Shown: positions 32,900-45,605, counted from the first letter of the stretch. The stretch: 64,000 nt of DNA from Onchocerca volvulus (GCA_000499405.2 HG738138.1:6012888-6076887); one strand, 5' to 3'. Translations and numbers: made by a program. Notes: generated by a model not told the origin, from the letters alone.

Positions 32900-33600
32900 G
32901 CTTTTTTTACTAAGAGGTCTAAAATAATTCCACAATTTTACACAGTTGTAAAATAAACATGGGAGAAATGATTTTATCGGAGTCCTTTGATTGACACTCA
33001 AGTAGTTAAAGGCTAAAAAAAACCAAATACAAAATAATGATGAATTCAAAACATTGTGGGATTATTATTGCAATACATATGTACTTTCTTCACTCCCCTC
33101 GTTGATTTGGAACGTTAATTTCAATCACTAGTCGTAGATTCTTCGTTAATATTATCTCAAATTTCTCCAGTTTTTTTCTAAGATTCCTCCTATTTAATAT
33201 TGTCCACAATGGTTATATATAATATAAATTCGAAATTCACGAAATCTTCCTCTTCTGTGCTAAATCCCGGAATCAGCTTCCAGCAAAAATCTCGCCACTC
33301 AACCACCGCACAAGCATCTCATGACGAAAACTGGATAACTTCATAACATCCTTTCAACTATGTTGCATATCACAAAATATGAAATTTTTATTCTCATATT
33401 CCATCAAACAATTAAAATTTGCAAACTATTCTGTCTGAGGAAATCAGTTTCTTTGGGCATTTCGGTTTTACGATGTCGAATCCTGGTTCATTCGTTGAAG
33501 TTCAGTACTATGATCGTTTTCAGTATGATAGTTTTAGTCTTATTATTCCCTGTTCATTTTTTCTGAATAAATTACAGTGCAATTTGCAGGAATGTTACAG

Positions 33601-34426
33601 ATGTCATGTAGGAATTTGCTAAAGTTACCATCAATAGGCATATCTGTTACGAGGCTTGAAAGTGGCATACCATCGATAAATGATATCAAGAAATCAGAAG
33701 ATGATTACCATCCATCGAAATACACGATTTTTGGTTAGGTTTTATCTCTGATATTCATTTTATCCTTTCGTAAAAATTGTAAAATCCTGTTGTTTACTTA
33801 TAAAAGTTGTTATCAGTGATTTTCAAATGAAACAGTCTTATGCAGGCAACAAACGGAAGGATCCAATGCATTATACTGACAGAAAAGTGGGTCGAGGTTA
33901 CTGGCATTTCTCGAATACTATTTCTCATGCGCGGCCAAGGATTCATCCAAAATTGGCGAAAGGGATAAAGCAAAATCTTCATATAATTTTTGCTCTTCTT
34001 CTCAGCTTATGCATAGATTACGATTGGTACGTTATTTTCTATGAATAAATTACTTAGAATATCCATCAGTGCTGCTAACTACTTTTGATAGTAAGAATAT
34101 CTCTACCAATCAAAATTGAATCATAACAGATTAGACAACTTATCTTAATTTCACATAAATGCATTTTTTATAAATATATGTTTTTTCGGATTATAATTTT
34201 CTATATCTCAAATGAGCTTTTTGTCCCAAATGGTTATACTGAGGAAAATTATATTATTAATTATTGTCGTTTAATAAGGCTTGGATATCAAATCAAGAAA
34301 TTTACAATGATTTTTCGTCCAAAAGCTGCTGTTTACAACCCACAAGATACCAAGAATATGAACCGTTATCAAACTGACGAAACTATTTTGAATATTTATT
34401 ATCAGTGGCGATGGAAAATTGGATGA
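33601..34426 (+). CDS. unrecognised three-exon protein, about 153 residues
   Basis: I do not recognise it. Exons 33601-33733, 33846-34026 and 34279-34426 join in phase (1, then 2). The start ATG follows ttgcaggaatgttacag, a possible trans-splice acceptor. The first 45 residues contain LPSIGISVTRLESGIP, and the middle exon encodes KDPMHYTDRKVGRGYWHF and then a basic stretch (RPRIHPKLAKGIKQN) followed by a single hydrophobic segment (LHIIFALLLSLC). A basic, membrane-anchored layout of this sort would suit a small mitochondrial inner-membrane subunit, but that is only a guess. The third exon is the weakest part; without it the middle exon reads to a stop at 34048. The gene is divergent from the LanC-like pair. 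Confidence 0.45.
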
Positions 34427-34722
34427 AAGGAAGTTTATTTTATGGGTGAACCTTGTGTTTTACAATTAGACTATTTTTTTCAAACCAAATTTTCGTTAAT
34501 CATGTTGAGAAATGGTGTGGTGGAGCAGACATTACAATTTTAAAGCATTTTCCATGTTAGGAACTGGTGGTATCAAAAAAAAATATTGATCAGTGTTGAG
34601 ATGATCTTCCAATCATGTTTTCAAACCAAATACTAAGACATAAAATACTCCTGTTGATCAGTGTCAAGACGTTTTTTCGTACTTATTTTTTAATGATTGA
34701 TTTTAGATTTTTTTTGTTTGTT

Positions 34723-34723
34723 T

Positions 34724-34765
<42 letters not shown>
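34723..34765. repeat. poly-T tract
   Basis: About 43 T residues; homopolymers of similar kind also occur at 4516-4553, 5061-5080 and 10546-10571, mostly in introns and spacers. Confidence 0.95.
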
Positions 34766-34767
<2 letters not shown>

Positions 34768-34883
34768 TCTACTCGTTCTTAGATACTTCTTCTTACAGGT
34801 TTTTTTTCTATTTTTTTTAGTACTTTGGCTTTATAACATTAAGCACATCAATTGTATATTTTCTCATTATTTCCTTGATATAG

Positions 34884-35244
34884 ATGGAAATCAAAAACTG
34901 TTTGCCTCGATTCTCAATTTAATTAAAATTTTAAATAGTAATTCCTATGAATTAAAAATTTTAAACAACAATTCTCAACATCTTTTTGAAAATTCACTCC
35001 ACTGGGCGCTAAATCCATTGTTTACTAATGGTTTTGATATTTTGTGTTTCCATAATGGTTAAACCTTAATTTTTTAGGCGCAGTTGCACAGAAACGTTTT
35101 AAAAAATTGAAGCCGAGCGTAGTTCTTAAAGGAATAATCTCAGAGATATCATTTGCTGATTTGTTGCTTGTTTGCTCAAATGTTTTTGAAGCCAAAATGT
35201 GGAAGATGTTGCATCATGTGAACAGAAAATATAAATCGAAGTAG
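34884..35244 (+). CDS. weak candidate exons, product unknown
   Basis: A frame starting after tag at 34883 (GNQKLFASILNLIKIL...) can be spliced, by a gttttg donor at 35031 and the acceptor attttttag ending at 35076, to a last exon encoding AVAQKRFKKLKPSVVLKGII and ending in TAG at 35244. The phase is consistent. The second half has balanced composition and looks coding; the first half is Asn/Leu/Ile-rich and could be open by chance. No upstream start or related family was found. It may belong to the preceding gene or be a degenerate fragment. Confidence 0.25.
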
Positions 35245-35978
35245 AACGCGAAGTATGAGTAAAATTGTTGTAGTTCAGAAGTGCTTTTTGTTTTCCTTTT
35301 GTTTGATGTTTATGTGAGTTTTACTTCTTGTCGTAATTAGTTTCCATGAGCAATGGTCTGATAATATTGCAATTTTTGGATTTGTGTGGGATTTTTCGAC
35401 TGGTATTTCATCGCTTCGAATATACGAAAAAAAAAAAAAAGAGTTTTTCGTGTTCAAGGATGTATATCATAGAATGATGATATGTCATATTAGACTTCCA
35501 TTTAAAGCTGTATTATTATTCATGTGTGATATTGACTATATACTAGGTAGAATTACATTATATGATTGTTCAGGCATCATTCGTAGCTCTACATATGAAA
35601 TTTACAACTGATGTGTCAAAATCGAAATTTTATTCTGTTTTCTGTATTTCGTTTTCGTTGATGAATTAATACTTCTCTACATTGATAGATGTATTACTGC
35701 GATGTTTTCGAAATTGTATCAAAAGATATTGTTGCAAAAGAGTTAACGATTAATGTTATTGGTGTTGCAACTCTTAAATGAAAACGAAGTAAAGAATTCT
35801 TTCGCTATATCTGACGAAGGCTCATACTTTTTTGATGCCTTTTGAACTTAAGGTCATTATTCCCATCCATATCTAGTTGAGACGTGAAATTCATTCCCTT
35901 TGTACACAACAAAGTTCCCCTTCATGTACGCTACGATCACTGTTACAAATTACTGGTAGTTTCAAAATTCAGTCTGTT

Positions 35979-36530
35979 TATGCTATTTATTGGAATAGAA
36001 AGATATTAATGATAAAAACAGTAAAATAAGTGGAAAAAATGAGATATTGTCAAATCCAGTTAGTATACCGTTGCTGAACTAGCGTAGCAAGGATGCACGA
36101 CGGTTACAGAAATGGCAGAAAAAGTGCGTGCAAAGGAGGAATCAAGGGGGATAAATACAAGGAATAAAGATCAAAGAATATGATGCAAACAGGAAGCGGG
36201 CTAGATTCGTTTATTTTTTGATTTCGGATTACTAATAATTTTAGGATTCAACTTCAGGACTTTGCTTATGATGTTTATTGGTATAGAAAGATGTTATAAT
36301 AACTGCAGTAAATTAAGTGGAGAAATTGAAATACTGTCAAATTTTGTTAGTACTGCCATTGCTGGATGATTCCAACGACTGCCAAACTAGCATAGAAGAG
36401 ATGCACGAGGGGTTGCAGAAAGAGAAGGGGAATGGGACATGGGCGTGTAAGACAAATCAAGCAGGGGAGGTGTTAAAAATAAAGATCAAAGAATATGTTG
36501 AAACAAAGAGTAGGGTAGGTTCGTTTATTT
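35979..36530. repeat. diverged tandem direct repeat, about 250 bp units
   Basis: Unit 1 (35979-36217) and unit 2 (36267-36530) share the same order of matches: atttattgg.atagaaagat, agtaaa.taagtgga, tactgtcaaat or close variants, gatgcacga, aataaagatcaaagaatatg and ttcgtttatt. Both lack coding capacity. Confidence 0.85.
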
Positions 36531-38276
36531 GCTGACTTATCATTAGATAACAGTTTGGTGAAAAAAATGGATGCAGAAACAAACGTGATGGCGGGTGATG
36601 GGGTAACTGCAACTACGACTACGACGATGACTTTCCAAGTAAGTGTCATCTGTTGTTTGATAATTAAGTGTCTGGTAGAATTCTGTGTACTTTTAGATGT
36701 TTCATGAAGTATAAAACGTTTGTATCGCATAAGATCAGATATCGGAATTTGATATCTCTCCACTCTGCTTCCAAAACCGAATATCTCTTTTTCATTATGC
36801 TAGAATAGAAGTTTATGCATTTTTTTGTTACTAAGTTTACTGAATGTTGCAAACTATACACGTGTGGCATTTGATATTCCATATCTTTTTTCTTCTTGTA
36901 CTTAGTTTTTCCATTCGATTCACTCTGACTTTTTCAGAATGTATAATTTAGAGTGCAGTATACAAAGAAATGGAATTTTCTGAAATTTTTTGCTACGCGT
37001 TATTGAAGAGTAGAATAAAACAACAGTATTGACATAACTCACAATTTAAATTAGTGATTAGTTAGTGCAACCGGATTTACATTAACTCTATGTTTATACT
37101 TGATTTCGAGATTGGGACCACTTAGTTGTGCTAGATTGTATGTTCGAAATGGTGAAGTTTCTGGCGATGAACTTCGTTGCTATTGTTTTAGTATGTCCCC
37201 ATAAAAAAATTATCACTTTGTTGTTAATTTAAATCGCCTCATCGTTATACTTTTCATTCAAGATAGATGACTGCCTGAAGTGCCTTCTTAGCATTTAATT
37301 TCTTGAAACACATAAGTAGTTTGAGATTATTATTGTGGAAAGTTTGCCTTGTCATCAGATCGCTTAAATTAGTCGCAATAGTAATTTTGAGAACTTGAGA
37401 ATCATTGAGTTCCAAAGCATTCGAAAGACATACATATTATATATCGTTTTTCTCAAAGCAGTCATTCGTATCTTTCGATTTAAAGAAATTTAAAATGAAT
37501 TGAACTGCAAAGTTATTATATCTTCAAAAACGGATGAATAAATGATAATATGTGATTCAAAATATATGTTTAAAGAAAAAGTTCTGTGAGAAAGGCATGT
37601 AGTTTTATGTAGTAATTTGATATTAAAAAAAAGCAGATTGTACATTTGTTAACTGTATGCTTCAATAAGGCTTATCGTTAAACTTCAGAGATTAGTTTTA
37701 ACTTTTTTTTTTTTTTTTTTTTATGCAAATAATTTGTGGAATGGCCATTTGAGATTATTCGTTGAGCTTCTTAATTCCTCACTTTCATTTTATCATCATT
37801 AAATAAAGCAAGAACTGAATCTTTGTCATGATATACATCATTGAGTATTCAAATGTGCAATAACAGAGCCTCGTGTAAAAAAATCTACTGTAGACTTTTG
37901 AAGTTCAGATTCTTTTTGCTCAGAATTGTGTGAATGAGTAGACTCCAGAAGGAGGGAGGATTAAACCTTATCTATTTTGTTAGCAACAAATGGACACGAC
38001 TTATTGCTGATAGTGCCCGAAAAAGGAAGCATGACGTACTTGCTCGGAAAGATGATTGCATAATAAATGTGAAAAGTACTGAGCAGAGAAAACTCTGTCC
38101 AGATAAAGAAACTTGCAATGGCTTTGGTGACATGACGTTGACATCTTTGTCATTGAGAGCATTGCAATGAAGACTTGATACACTTGGCGATCATGATACG
38201 AATAGAATGCATTGCTTTCATCAATCCGTTTTTCAAATGTTCTACTGGTTTGTTACTATTATCTTCAATATTTAAG
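36531..38276. other. spacer before the desaturase gene
   Basis: No gene recognised. The first coding exon of the desaturase should lie here, or further upstream. A 78-codon frame at 37934-38170 has no desaturase similarity. A poly-T run is at 37703-37722. Confidence 0.4.
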
Positions 38277-40916
38277 CGGCCAAAACCGAATTTGCCGTCC
38301 TTTGAAGAAATAAGGCGTGCCGTACCATCATCATGTTTCGAAAAATCGCTGTTCAAATCATTGTTTTATCTCGTTTTCGACTTCATAGTACTGTACACTT
38401 TGTACAGATTTGTTGGTATATTCGAATCATTTGGGATTATTGGGCTGTTTATATGGTAAGATACGATCATATTTGCTTAGGTTCGCATGATTGCAAAATA
38501 ATATTGTATGATTTTCTACAAAAAAATCGTCTTAATAATCCATATAACTTTACAAAAAAGCAAAAAATAACTCCACCGGAATTGCAAATAGATGTTGTTT
38601 ACAAAAAAAAAAATCAATTCTAATACAATAGGCAACAAAAATGTTGTTGCCTATTGTGTTAGAATTGACTTCTTTGGTCCTGTTGATGCTGAGGATTTCT
38701 TTAAATTTAAAATTAAATTATTTGTATATTTGAAATGAGTACAGTAAACGATGAATTTCAGGTATTGTTGCATGGGAATGTTCGGTTCGTCATTGTTTAT
38801 AGTTGGTCATGATTGCGGCCATGGTACCTTTTCCAAATATACTTGGGTTAACGATCTTTTCGGACATATCGCCCATGCTCCACTTTTGGCACCGTACTGG
38901 CCTTGGCAGAAATCACATAGACTACATCATCAATACACTTCTCATATTGACAATGATCGTGTCTGTTCGCTTCTATTAATATAAAAAATTTTATTTACTT
39001 GTATCAAGCACTTTAATGTGTTCAAATGTGACAGTATTCTAATTTCTTGATTAATGTTTTAACGTTAAATTTATTTAAAATTCAGGGACATCCATGGATG
39101 CTCGAAGAAGATTTCATGACACGTGATTGGATAAGTCGCAATTTTGCAAAGATCCCACTTTCTGGTTTCATTCGGTTGGTTAAATGTTGTATTTTTACAT
39201 TTGACTGATGCAGAATATTAAAGTAAATTTGGAGAATCCTTCAAAAACACTTTCCTAATTCTTGAAATCTTTTATTTTTCATCTGCAGGTGAAGAGACTT
39301 GAGTGAAGCTGCTAGAGACGTCAGTTTCATATAACGTCATCTTTTTTTTTTTTTTCTTTTTGAAAAAAGCAATATTTCCAGATGGAGTCCAATTTACACG
39401 ATGGTCGGTCTACCAGATGGTAGTCACTTTTGGCCTTATAGTAAAATTTTTAGCAACAATCATGAACGAGTGAAATGTGTTATTAGTGGTTTGGCATGTT
39501 TATTTTGTGCTGTGGTTAGTTTGTTCATGCTAAAAAAATCTATAATAAATATGTCGAAAATACATTTCAAAACTGATTTTTTCTTCTCCAAATCTATAAA
39601 TTTTGCATCATTTCTGAGTTTAATATATCAAAAACATAGTAAATATTCCTGTCAATAATTTAATAAATATTCCAGATAGCCTTTGTTATATGTGGTTATA
39701 ACTGGTACACATTCATCAAATATTATTACATTTCGTTGTTGTTTCAAGGCTACTGGCTTATTATAATAACTTATCTGCAACACAGCGATTATAGTATAGA
39801 GGTACGTCTCTTTTTTTATCCTTTTTGCAAAGATTTTTTATTACTTCCGCCATTTGAAATTGGAAATTTTCTTGAAATATATATATATCTAAATTCTTGA
39901 ATTTATCTTTTTTTTGAGTCCATGAAATATATTTTGTACGTATCCCGTGATATTTCCAGTTGCTTGATAATGAAAGCTTATGACTTTATTCTCACTTTCT
40001 CATTATAGTCTTCTGCTTTCTGGTGTTTTACGAATTTTCCTTTTTTTTTTTTTTTTTTTTTTGTATTCAAAAAAGTGGTTAGCTTATTCAATGAGAGAAC
40101 TATTACAAAAAATAGAAGTTCGAGTTCAAATGGATTCTATTCAAAAGTTTTTTATCGTAGTTTATTTGGCGGAAAAATTAATGGTAATAATAGCTGAGGA
40201 AGGTATACAAATGAAGAATTTATAAGCCTTTTAATGATGTACTTATGGGGTGGATTATAAGTAAAATATTCAGTATTGTACAATCATTTTCATACTGCTA
40301 TGATATGCCATTTAAAGTCGATTAGTTTCTTTTGTTTCATGTATATTTAGGTTTACGAGGAAGGTTATTGGAATTATGTAATGGGGCAAGTACAAACCAT
40401 TGATCGAGTGTATGGTTTTGGAATTGATACACTGCTGCATCATATTACTGATGGTATCACTTTTTTCAGTGTTGATTTTTAGATTAAAAAGAGCTAGTGA
40501 AGAACGTGATCTGTTTTCAGTGAATATCGTAGTTATAAACGAATATATGTTTTTAGAAAGGATTCTTTCTTAAAAAAAAAAAGATTTAAATCTTCTAATA
40601 ATATTGAGGAAGCTAGTGAAAAATTTAATTTTAAATCATAAATCCAGAGTTCGTTTTTGCATTTTATATCAGTATTAATTATTTATTTCTTTCAGGGCAC
40701 GTGGCTCACCATTTTTTTTTCACAAAAATTCCGCATTACCATTTGATGGAAGCAACAGAGGCAGTTAAAAATGTTTTGGAGCCTTACAAGGCATATCGAT
40801 ATAAACGCAATTATGATTTCTTGTTGGAATATTTGACGCTCAATATAAAATTAGAATACCTTGTTGGTAAAGGCACTGGCATCCTTACCTATTCTAAAAA
40901 ACAGAAGAAGGAATGA
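38277..40916 (+). CDS. membrane fatty acid desaturase, FAT-1/FAT-2 type (N-terminus missing)
   Basis: Exons 38277-38455, 38762-38960, 39086-39174, 39382-39514, 39676-39801, 40351-40453 and 40696-40916 join in frame to 349 residues from [11 protein letters not shown]. All three His boxes that bind the di-iron centre are present: HDCGH (exon 2), HRLHH (exon 2) and HVAHH (last exon). [19 protein letters not shown] near the start and [18 protein letters not shown] and [12 protein letters not shown] are typical of the delta-12/omega-3 desaturases of nematodes (FAT-2, FAT-1) and plants. The enzyme would insert double bases into phospholipid-bound fatty acids in the endoplasmic reticulum. Exon 1 is supported by an acceptor (aatatttaag) at 38276. 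About 25-30 N-terminal residues are missing, unless the open frame upstream from the ATG at 38175 is used. Sequence alone does not tell delta-12 from omega-3 activity. Confidence 0.9.
38614..38668. repeat. 24-bp inverted repeat in a desaturase intron
   Basis: Arms 38614-38637 and 38645-38668 are complementary at 23 of 24 positions around a 7-base loop. The inner part contains acaataggcaaca, also found at 28-40. It could be a small foldback element. Confidence 0.95.
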
Positions 40917-43900
40917 TTTTTTAAGTTTTTTTCTGTGAAGTTTTAACCAGTTTTGAAAAAATGAGTTTGAGATTTTCATTATTTTAGTTTTTCAAGAAAT
41001 GATATCAATGATTGATGACATTTGCTAATAGGAATAGCTTTTATTTTTACTGGTATGAATTCTGCTATATTGGTAGCAAAAGTTTTTATTCGACGACAAC
41101 AATTTAGTAAAGTTCTTTGCTAATAATATTGCTCTGCTTCACTAATAAACATTTTTAACTTAACTCTAGAGAAAGACTTCAAAATTTTACCTCAAAGGTT
41201 CCGAAAAAATTTTTATGATCTCTAGCTAATGTTTATATTGGAAAAAAAAAATTGTCATAAAATAAGAAGGGAGAGGAAAGAGAAAAAAGAAATCAGCGAA
41301 GTATTGGGCAGATGAAAAAAATGGACAGTTCAGTAAGTCAGGTCATTTTTTTCACAGCTTCTGCAGCTATATTATTATTGTTCTGATACGAAGCTTTATC
41401 TTTGGTGGCATATATCTTGAAACTCAGTTCCTTCAACATTCGAGCAACTGACAGTACAATTCTTTATCATCATTCTTCACTGAAATTAGAGCTTTTCCTT
41501 CCGTTGGCAACTTATATCCTGCAGCCATGCACGCTTTCGCATGCGCAGCTTCGAAGGATGAGTCAAAGGATACTAGATTTTATAGTTAAGGCATAAACGT
41601 AAATATTTGATGATTCGCTTATTCCCTTTGCACTTTATCCTATTTTCCTTCTATCCACCCAAAAATTGTCTTTTTAAATGCGCTGATTTGATTTCTGAGA
41701 AATGAAGAATAAATGTTTAAGTTGAACTTAGACAAACAAGGCAGCAATAAAAGCTCTAACTCAGAAATTCTTTATTCGAAACTTTCCAATATCGTAGCCT
41801 ATCAATGCTTCATCTATATTTTCTCGTTTTATAGGATTATCAAATGCCTCAGTTTTTTCCAGCACTATGTTTACCTCAGAAGGATTTATACTATTTTTCA
41901 TATACAATTCCTCATTTTCAATAATTTCATTTCATTAAAACTAACCAGTCTACCTAATAACTTTTCAGCGGAGCATCAGTTAAAGCCACCGAATAGACCT
42001 TGCTGAAAAGACAGAAATCTTAAAATAAATAGAATAGATTTGACATATTCAAGTCTTTTCGAATTTTCTAATCGCAAAAAATGCCTGAAGTAATCGTAAA
42101 AAATAAAAATCTCTATGTGTTTCACCAAAATTGATGAGTTACGGTCTAAATCTATAGTGTTGGTTGTTTGTCGAATAGGACACTTTCAAGATCTGATTCA
42201 GTACCAATCAAATAATCGGATAATTAATTCCGGCTGAAAACAAAAATATACTGAAACATTCTAGAAGTGATAGCTGGGATTCTGCTAGTTTTTTTAATTA
42301 TCCCATTTCGATACACATTACTATGCTTCGAAATCCTGAACTTTTTTTTTGAATTGTTTGCTTTATCATAATGAATACTACTCAAAAATCTACGAAATTA
42401 TTCCTATGTCAATTACTGTTATCAACTAAGATGAAGTGTGTAATTTTTCTTGGAGATTTCTAAAACATGTTTTTCGAAGATCTTATTTTGCTTCAACGAC
42501 ATAAATTTGTGTTGGGATTCAGAGGACTCGCTTTTCCAGAATGCTTTTGAAGTTATGACATATATAATTTAGCAGGCATAAAGTCAAATATATTTTTACG
42601 TGACGTTTTTCATCAGCAAATGCCAGAAAAATTGGTGACGCTAAAGAACTGGACTATTTCGTCCAAATTATTATATAAATAATACATTCTAGAATGCTAC
42701 TGATTCGAATCATGAAATTTAGTCCTCTTATTTCTGAACGAAATTTTCGTTTTTATGAAGTAATAATTATATTTTAAAAATCCCAGATTACATCGTATAC
42801 AGTCCTGTTTTTTTATTGTGGACTTATTGAGAAAGATTAAGCCTGAAAGTTGAAGAAGTCCTTTCAGTTCGAGATCAGACTTCGAATATGCATATTTTGG
42901 TACTGAGAATTGCTAGCTTCAATAATTTTCTCACTTGACTAGTTATAAATTGGAATTCTAAAAAAAGACATAGACTTCGAAAATAGAAGGTAAAATCAAA
43001 CAAGAAATTGTGGCATGCAGATTTAAAATAACTCGTAAAACGATCCATTAAAAGCCATTTAAAGATATCGTTCAATTGTGGATTATAGCATTCAAAAGTT
43101 GAAAAATTTGGTGTTTACTTGAAGCAAATTTGAGATGGGAGCGTGTGCATGTATGCTTGCACTTCATTGATTTGAAGTAATTGTGACAAAAAGTACGAGC
43201 AAAGAAGCAGTGATATACCTGGACAAAATCCTTAATTCAATAGATTCGGTACCTGGACAGAATCCTTAATTCATTCAATGCAATTAGCATTTCTACTTTA
43301 ATTACTCTTCTCCTATTTCTTTACTCATGATTATTTCATTTGCAGCATGCAACTTATCACCCTTCTTTCTAGCTCAATTTTTCACTTGTTTTGGTACGTC
43401 TCTCTTCATTAATCTTCAAATATCTATTTCCTAAATATCTTTTAGCACAGATTCTTTAAGAATAATTGGTAGTTTTGAATTAAGATGATGTCTTAACATG
43501 ATAAAAAGCGAAACAAATCAAATGCCAGAAGAAACTATAAGTGTTTTGTATTAGCCTTGTCGAAGTAAAATAGCATTTTTAATATCATGCAATTAATATA
43601 TGTTATTGAATATGTATTTGTGTTACTATAAAATTGAAGGTTGTTTGTCGATATAAAGTCAGTAGAAAATAGATTAGATTGTGATATGATCGATGGCACT
43701 ACGGTTGATTTCAACAGCATTCATTCATAAGTGTTCAAACTGTGACATTTGGGAACATTTAACTATTTTGATACAATTCCTAATAAGATATTCGCAAAAA
43801 AAAAAAAAAAAAAATCTTTCAAAAAGTTACTTTTAGAAAACAACCTCTTTGCTTTGGGGGCATTTGGAAGCTCCAGTCCGTTAATATTCGGTGAAAAAGT

Positions 43901-44595
43901 AGCAAATGTGTCAATTCTTCGGAAAATCGTGATCTCGAACTTATGGTAGAAGTACTTAAGTTAAAATCTCTATTTCTACAAAGATGTTGTTATAGATTTT
44001 GAAAAACAAAGAATTAATCTAATTTTCATCCAGGATAGGGTAACCCAGAAAAAGGATTTTACAATCTCAGCTAATTTGATAAGGTTGTATGATCAGTCAG
44101 AGATTTGTAAAGGGAAAAATTTATACTTACAGTAAGAAAAACTAATGGGCCAAAGTTCCGGAAAGTTGTGAACCGAAGATAATTTTCTGTTCCAGATCTG
44201 ATTTCCAATGTTATCAAAGCGAAAATATTTCAGTGGAAGACTATCATTTGATTGGTAATTCTACTCACTTTCGAAAAGTTTTTGGCAATTGGATTCCTGG
44301 AATATAAAGGTCGTAGAAAAGCCTAGTACCGAAGAAAAAGTTGAACATGTATTTTACAGCAGAAAAAATTCTCTAACAAATCAATTGCTTGCAACCCACT
44401 ATTTTTCCTGAATATGTCTGGAACAGAGCTACTTACATTAACTAATATTTTGAGTTTTCTTTGTCAAAACTGTGAACAACTGTCAAACAGTTATAGTTAA
44501 CAGTTAACATAAATTTTAACATTTCGAGTTGACATAAATTTTAAATGAGTGGAACTCGTAATTCGGAAATCTGCAGTATTATCGTTTATTATTTT
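40917..44595. other. intergenic, no gene recognised
   Basis: Short open frames only (up to 97 codons at 41713-42006, low complexity, no motif). A short tandem repeat, tacctggaca.aatccttaa, occurs twice at 43218-43275. Confidence 0.5.
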
Positions 44596-45085
44596 TTAAT
44601 TATTAATTATATTAACTGTTATTAGAGAAGTGGGGAAGAAGGAGGTTGCGGAAGAAGGAGAATGAGAGAAAAAAAGGAGAGAGAGATGTGTTATGCTAAT
44701 TATTAATTATATTAACTGTTATTAGAGAAGTGGGGGGAAAGAAGAAGGTTGCGAAAGGGGGAGAATGAGAGAAAAAAGGATGGAGAGATGCGCTATGCTA
44801 ATTATTAATTATATTAACTGTTATTAGAGAAATGGGGAAAGAAGAAGATTACGGGAGAAGGGGAATGAGAGAAAAAAGGATAGAGAGATGCGCGGAAGAA
44901 GGAGAATGAGAGAAAAAAGGGATAAAGAGATGCGCGGAAGTAGTATATTTACTGTTATTAGAGAGGTGGAGAAGAAGGAGTGTGCGAAAGAGGGAGGATG
45001 AGAGAAAAAAGGATGGAGAGATGCGGGGAAGAAGGAGGATGGGGGAAGAAAAGGATAGAGAGATGCGGGAAAGAAGGAGAATAAG
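44596..45085. repeat. purine-rich minisatellite
   Basis: Three near-copies of a roughly 100-bp unit start at about 44596, 44697 and 44798. Each has an AT-rich head (taattattaattatattaa, ctgttattagagaagtgggg) and a GA-rich tail (gaatgagagaaaaaagga, agagatgcg). Beyond 44880 the GA-rich half alone is repeated about four times with one more partial head near 44946. The + strand is almost pure purine for about 250 bases. Confidence 0.9.
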
Positions 45086-45099
45086 ACAACGAAAGGAAG

Positions 45100-45305
45100 G
45101 CGGGGTCAATAAACTCCGCCTTCTCACTTACTTTTAGTTGTCACGTACGTGACACGTGAAAAAACGTAACCATATTAACTCATTAAAAAGGTCGGTTGGA
45201 GTAGAAAGTTGTATCAAAATTTGAAAAAAATCGGTTGAGAATTTACGAAAGATCAGGCGTTAGGAACAGTTCGGATTTACATTTTTTATTTATATAAGAG
45301 AAGAT
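45100..45305 (-). mobile_element. Helitron-like terminus, probably non-autonomous
   Basis: The reverse complement of 45200-45303 begins tcttatataaataaaaaatg and continues with a segment alignable to 5520-5600 at the edge of the Helitron in the XK intron (shared blocks: tgtaaat, gatct, ttcgta, aaatttt). This is the same terminal module in opposite orientation. It is preceded by a 16-bp palindrome and the minisatellite; no coding remnants are visible, so the element would be non-autonomous. The other end is not identified. Confidence 0.5.
45139..45154. repeat. 16-bp perfect palindrome
   Basis: tgtcacgtacgtgaca is its own reverse complement; acgtg/cacgt cores recur on both sides (cacgtgaaaaaacgt). 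Confidence 0.95.
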
Positions 45306-45605
45306 AAGAATAAGAAGATGAGTTACAGTTAAATCACATCTTAATATTATTCAAATTGGTTGTATGTTATCATTGCTACAACTGTTGCTCATTCTATCAA
45401 AAAGTTTTTATTTGAGAATCGCAACAAAATTGCGATTCTTGGAAAAATTGCCGAAGTTTTAAAAATTAAACATTCATTGTTAATCAAGTAATTCAAAAAC
45501 TTAGAGCAACTATCGGAAACACTTGAGAAAATACTGTTTTTTTTCTTAAATTAATTATTTATAATTTACCGAAAAAAAATGCAAAGAACACTATTGTTTA
45601 TGATA

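Noticed and set aside
35041..35076. 20-base intron (donor at 35057) joining the two halves of the candidate at 34884-35244
   Set aside because: Too short for a spliceosomal intron; a donor at 35031 gives a 46-base intron in the same phase and is preferred.
44849..45127. 92-codon - strand Ser/Leu-rich frame
   Set aside because: It is a translation of the purine-rich minisatellite and carries no independent evidence.
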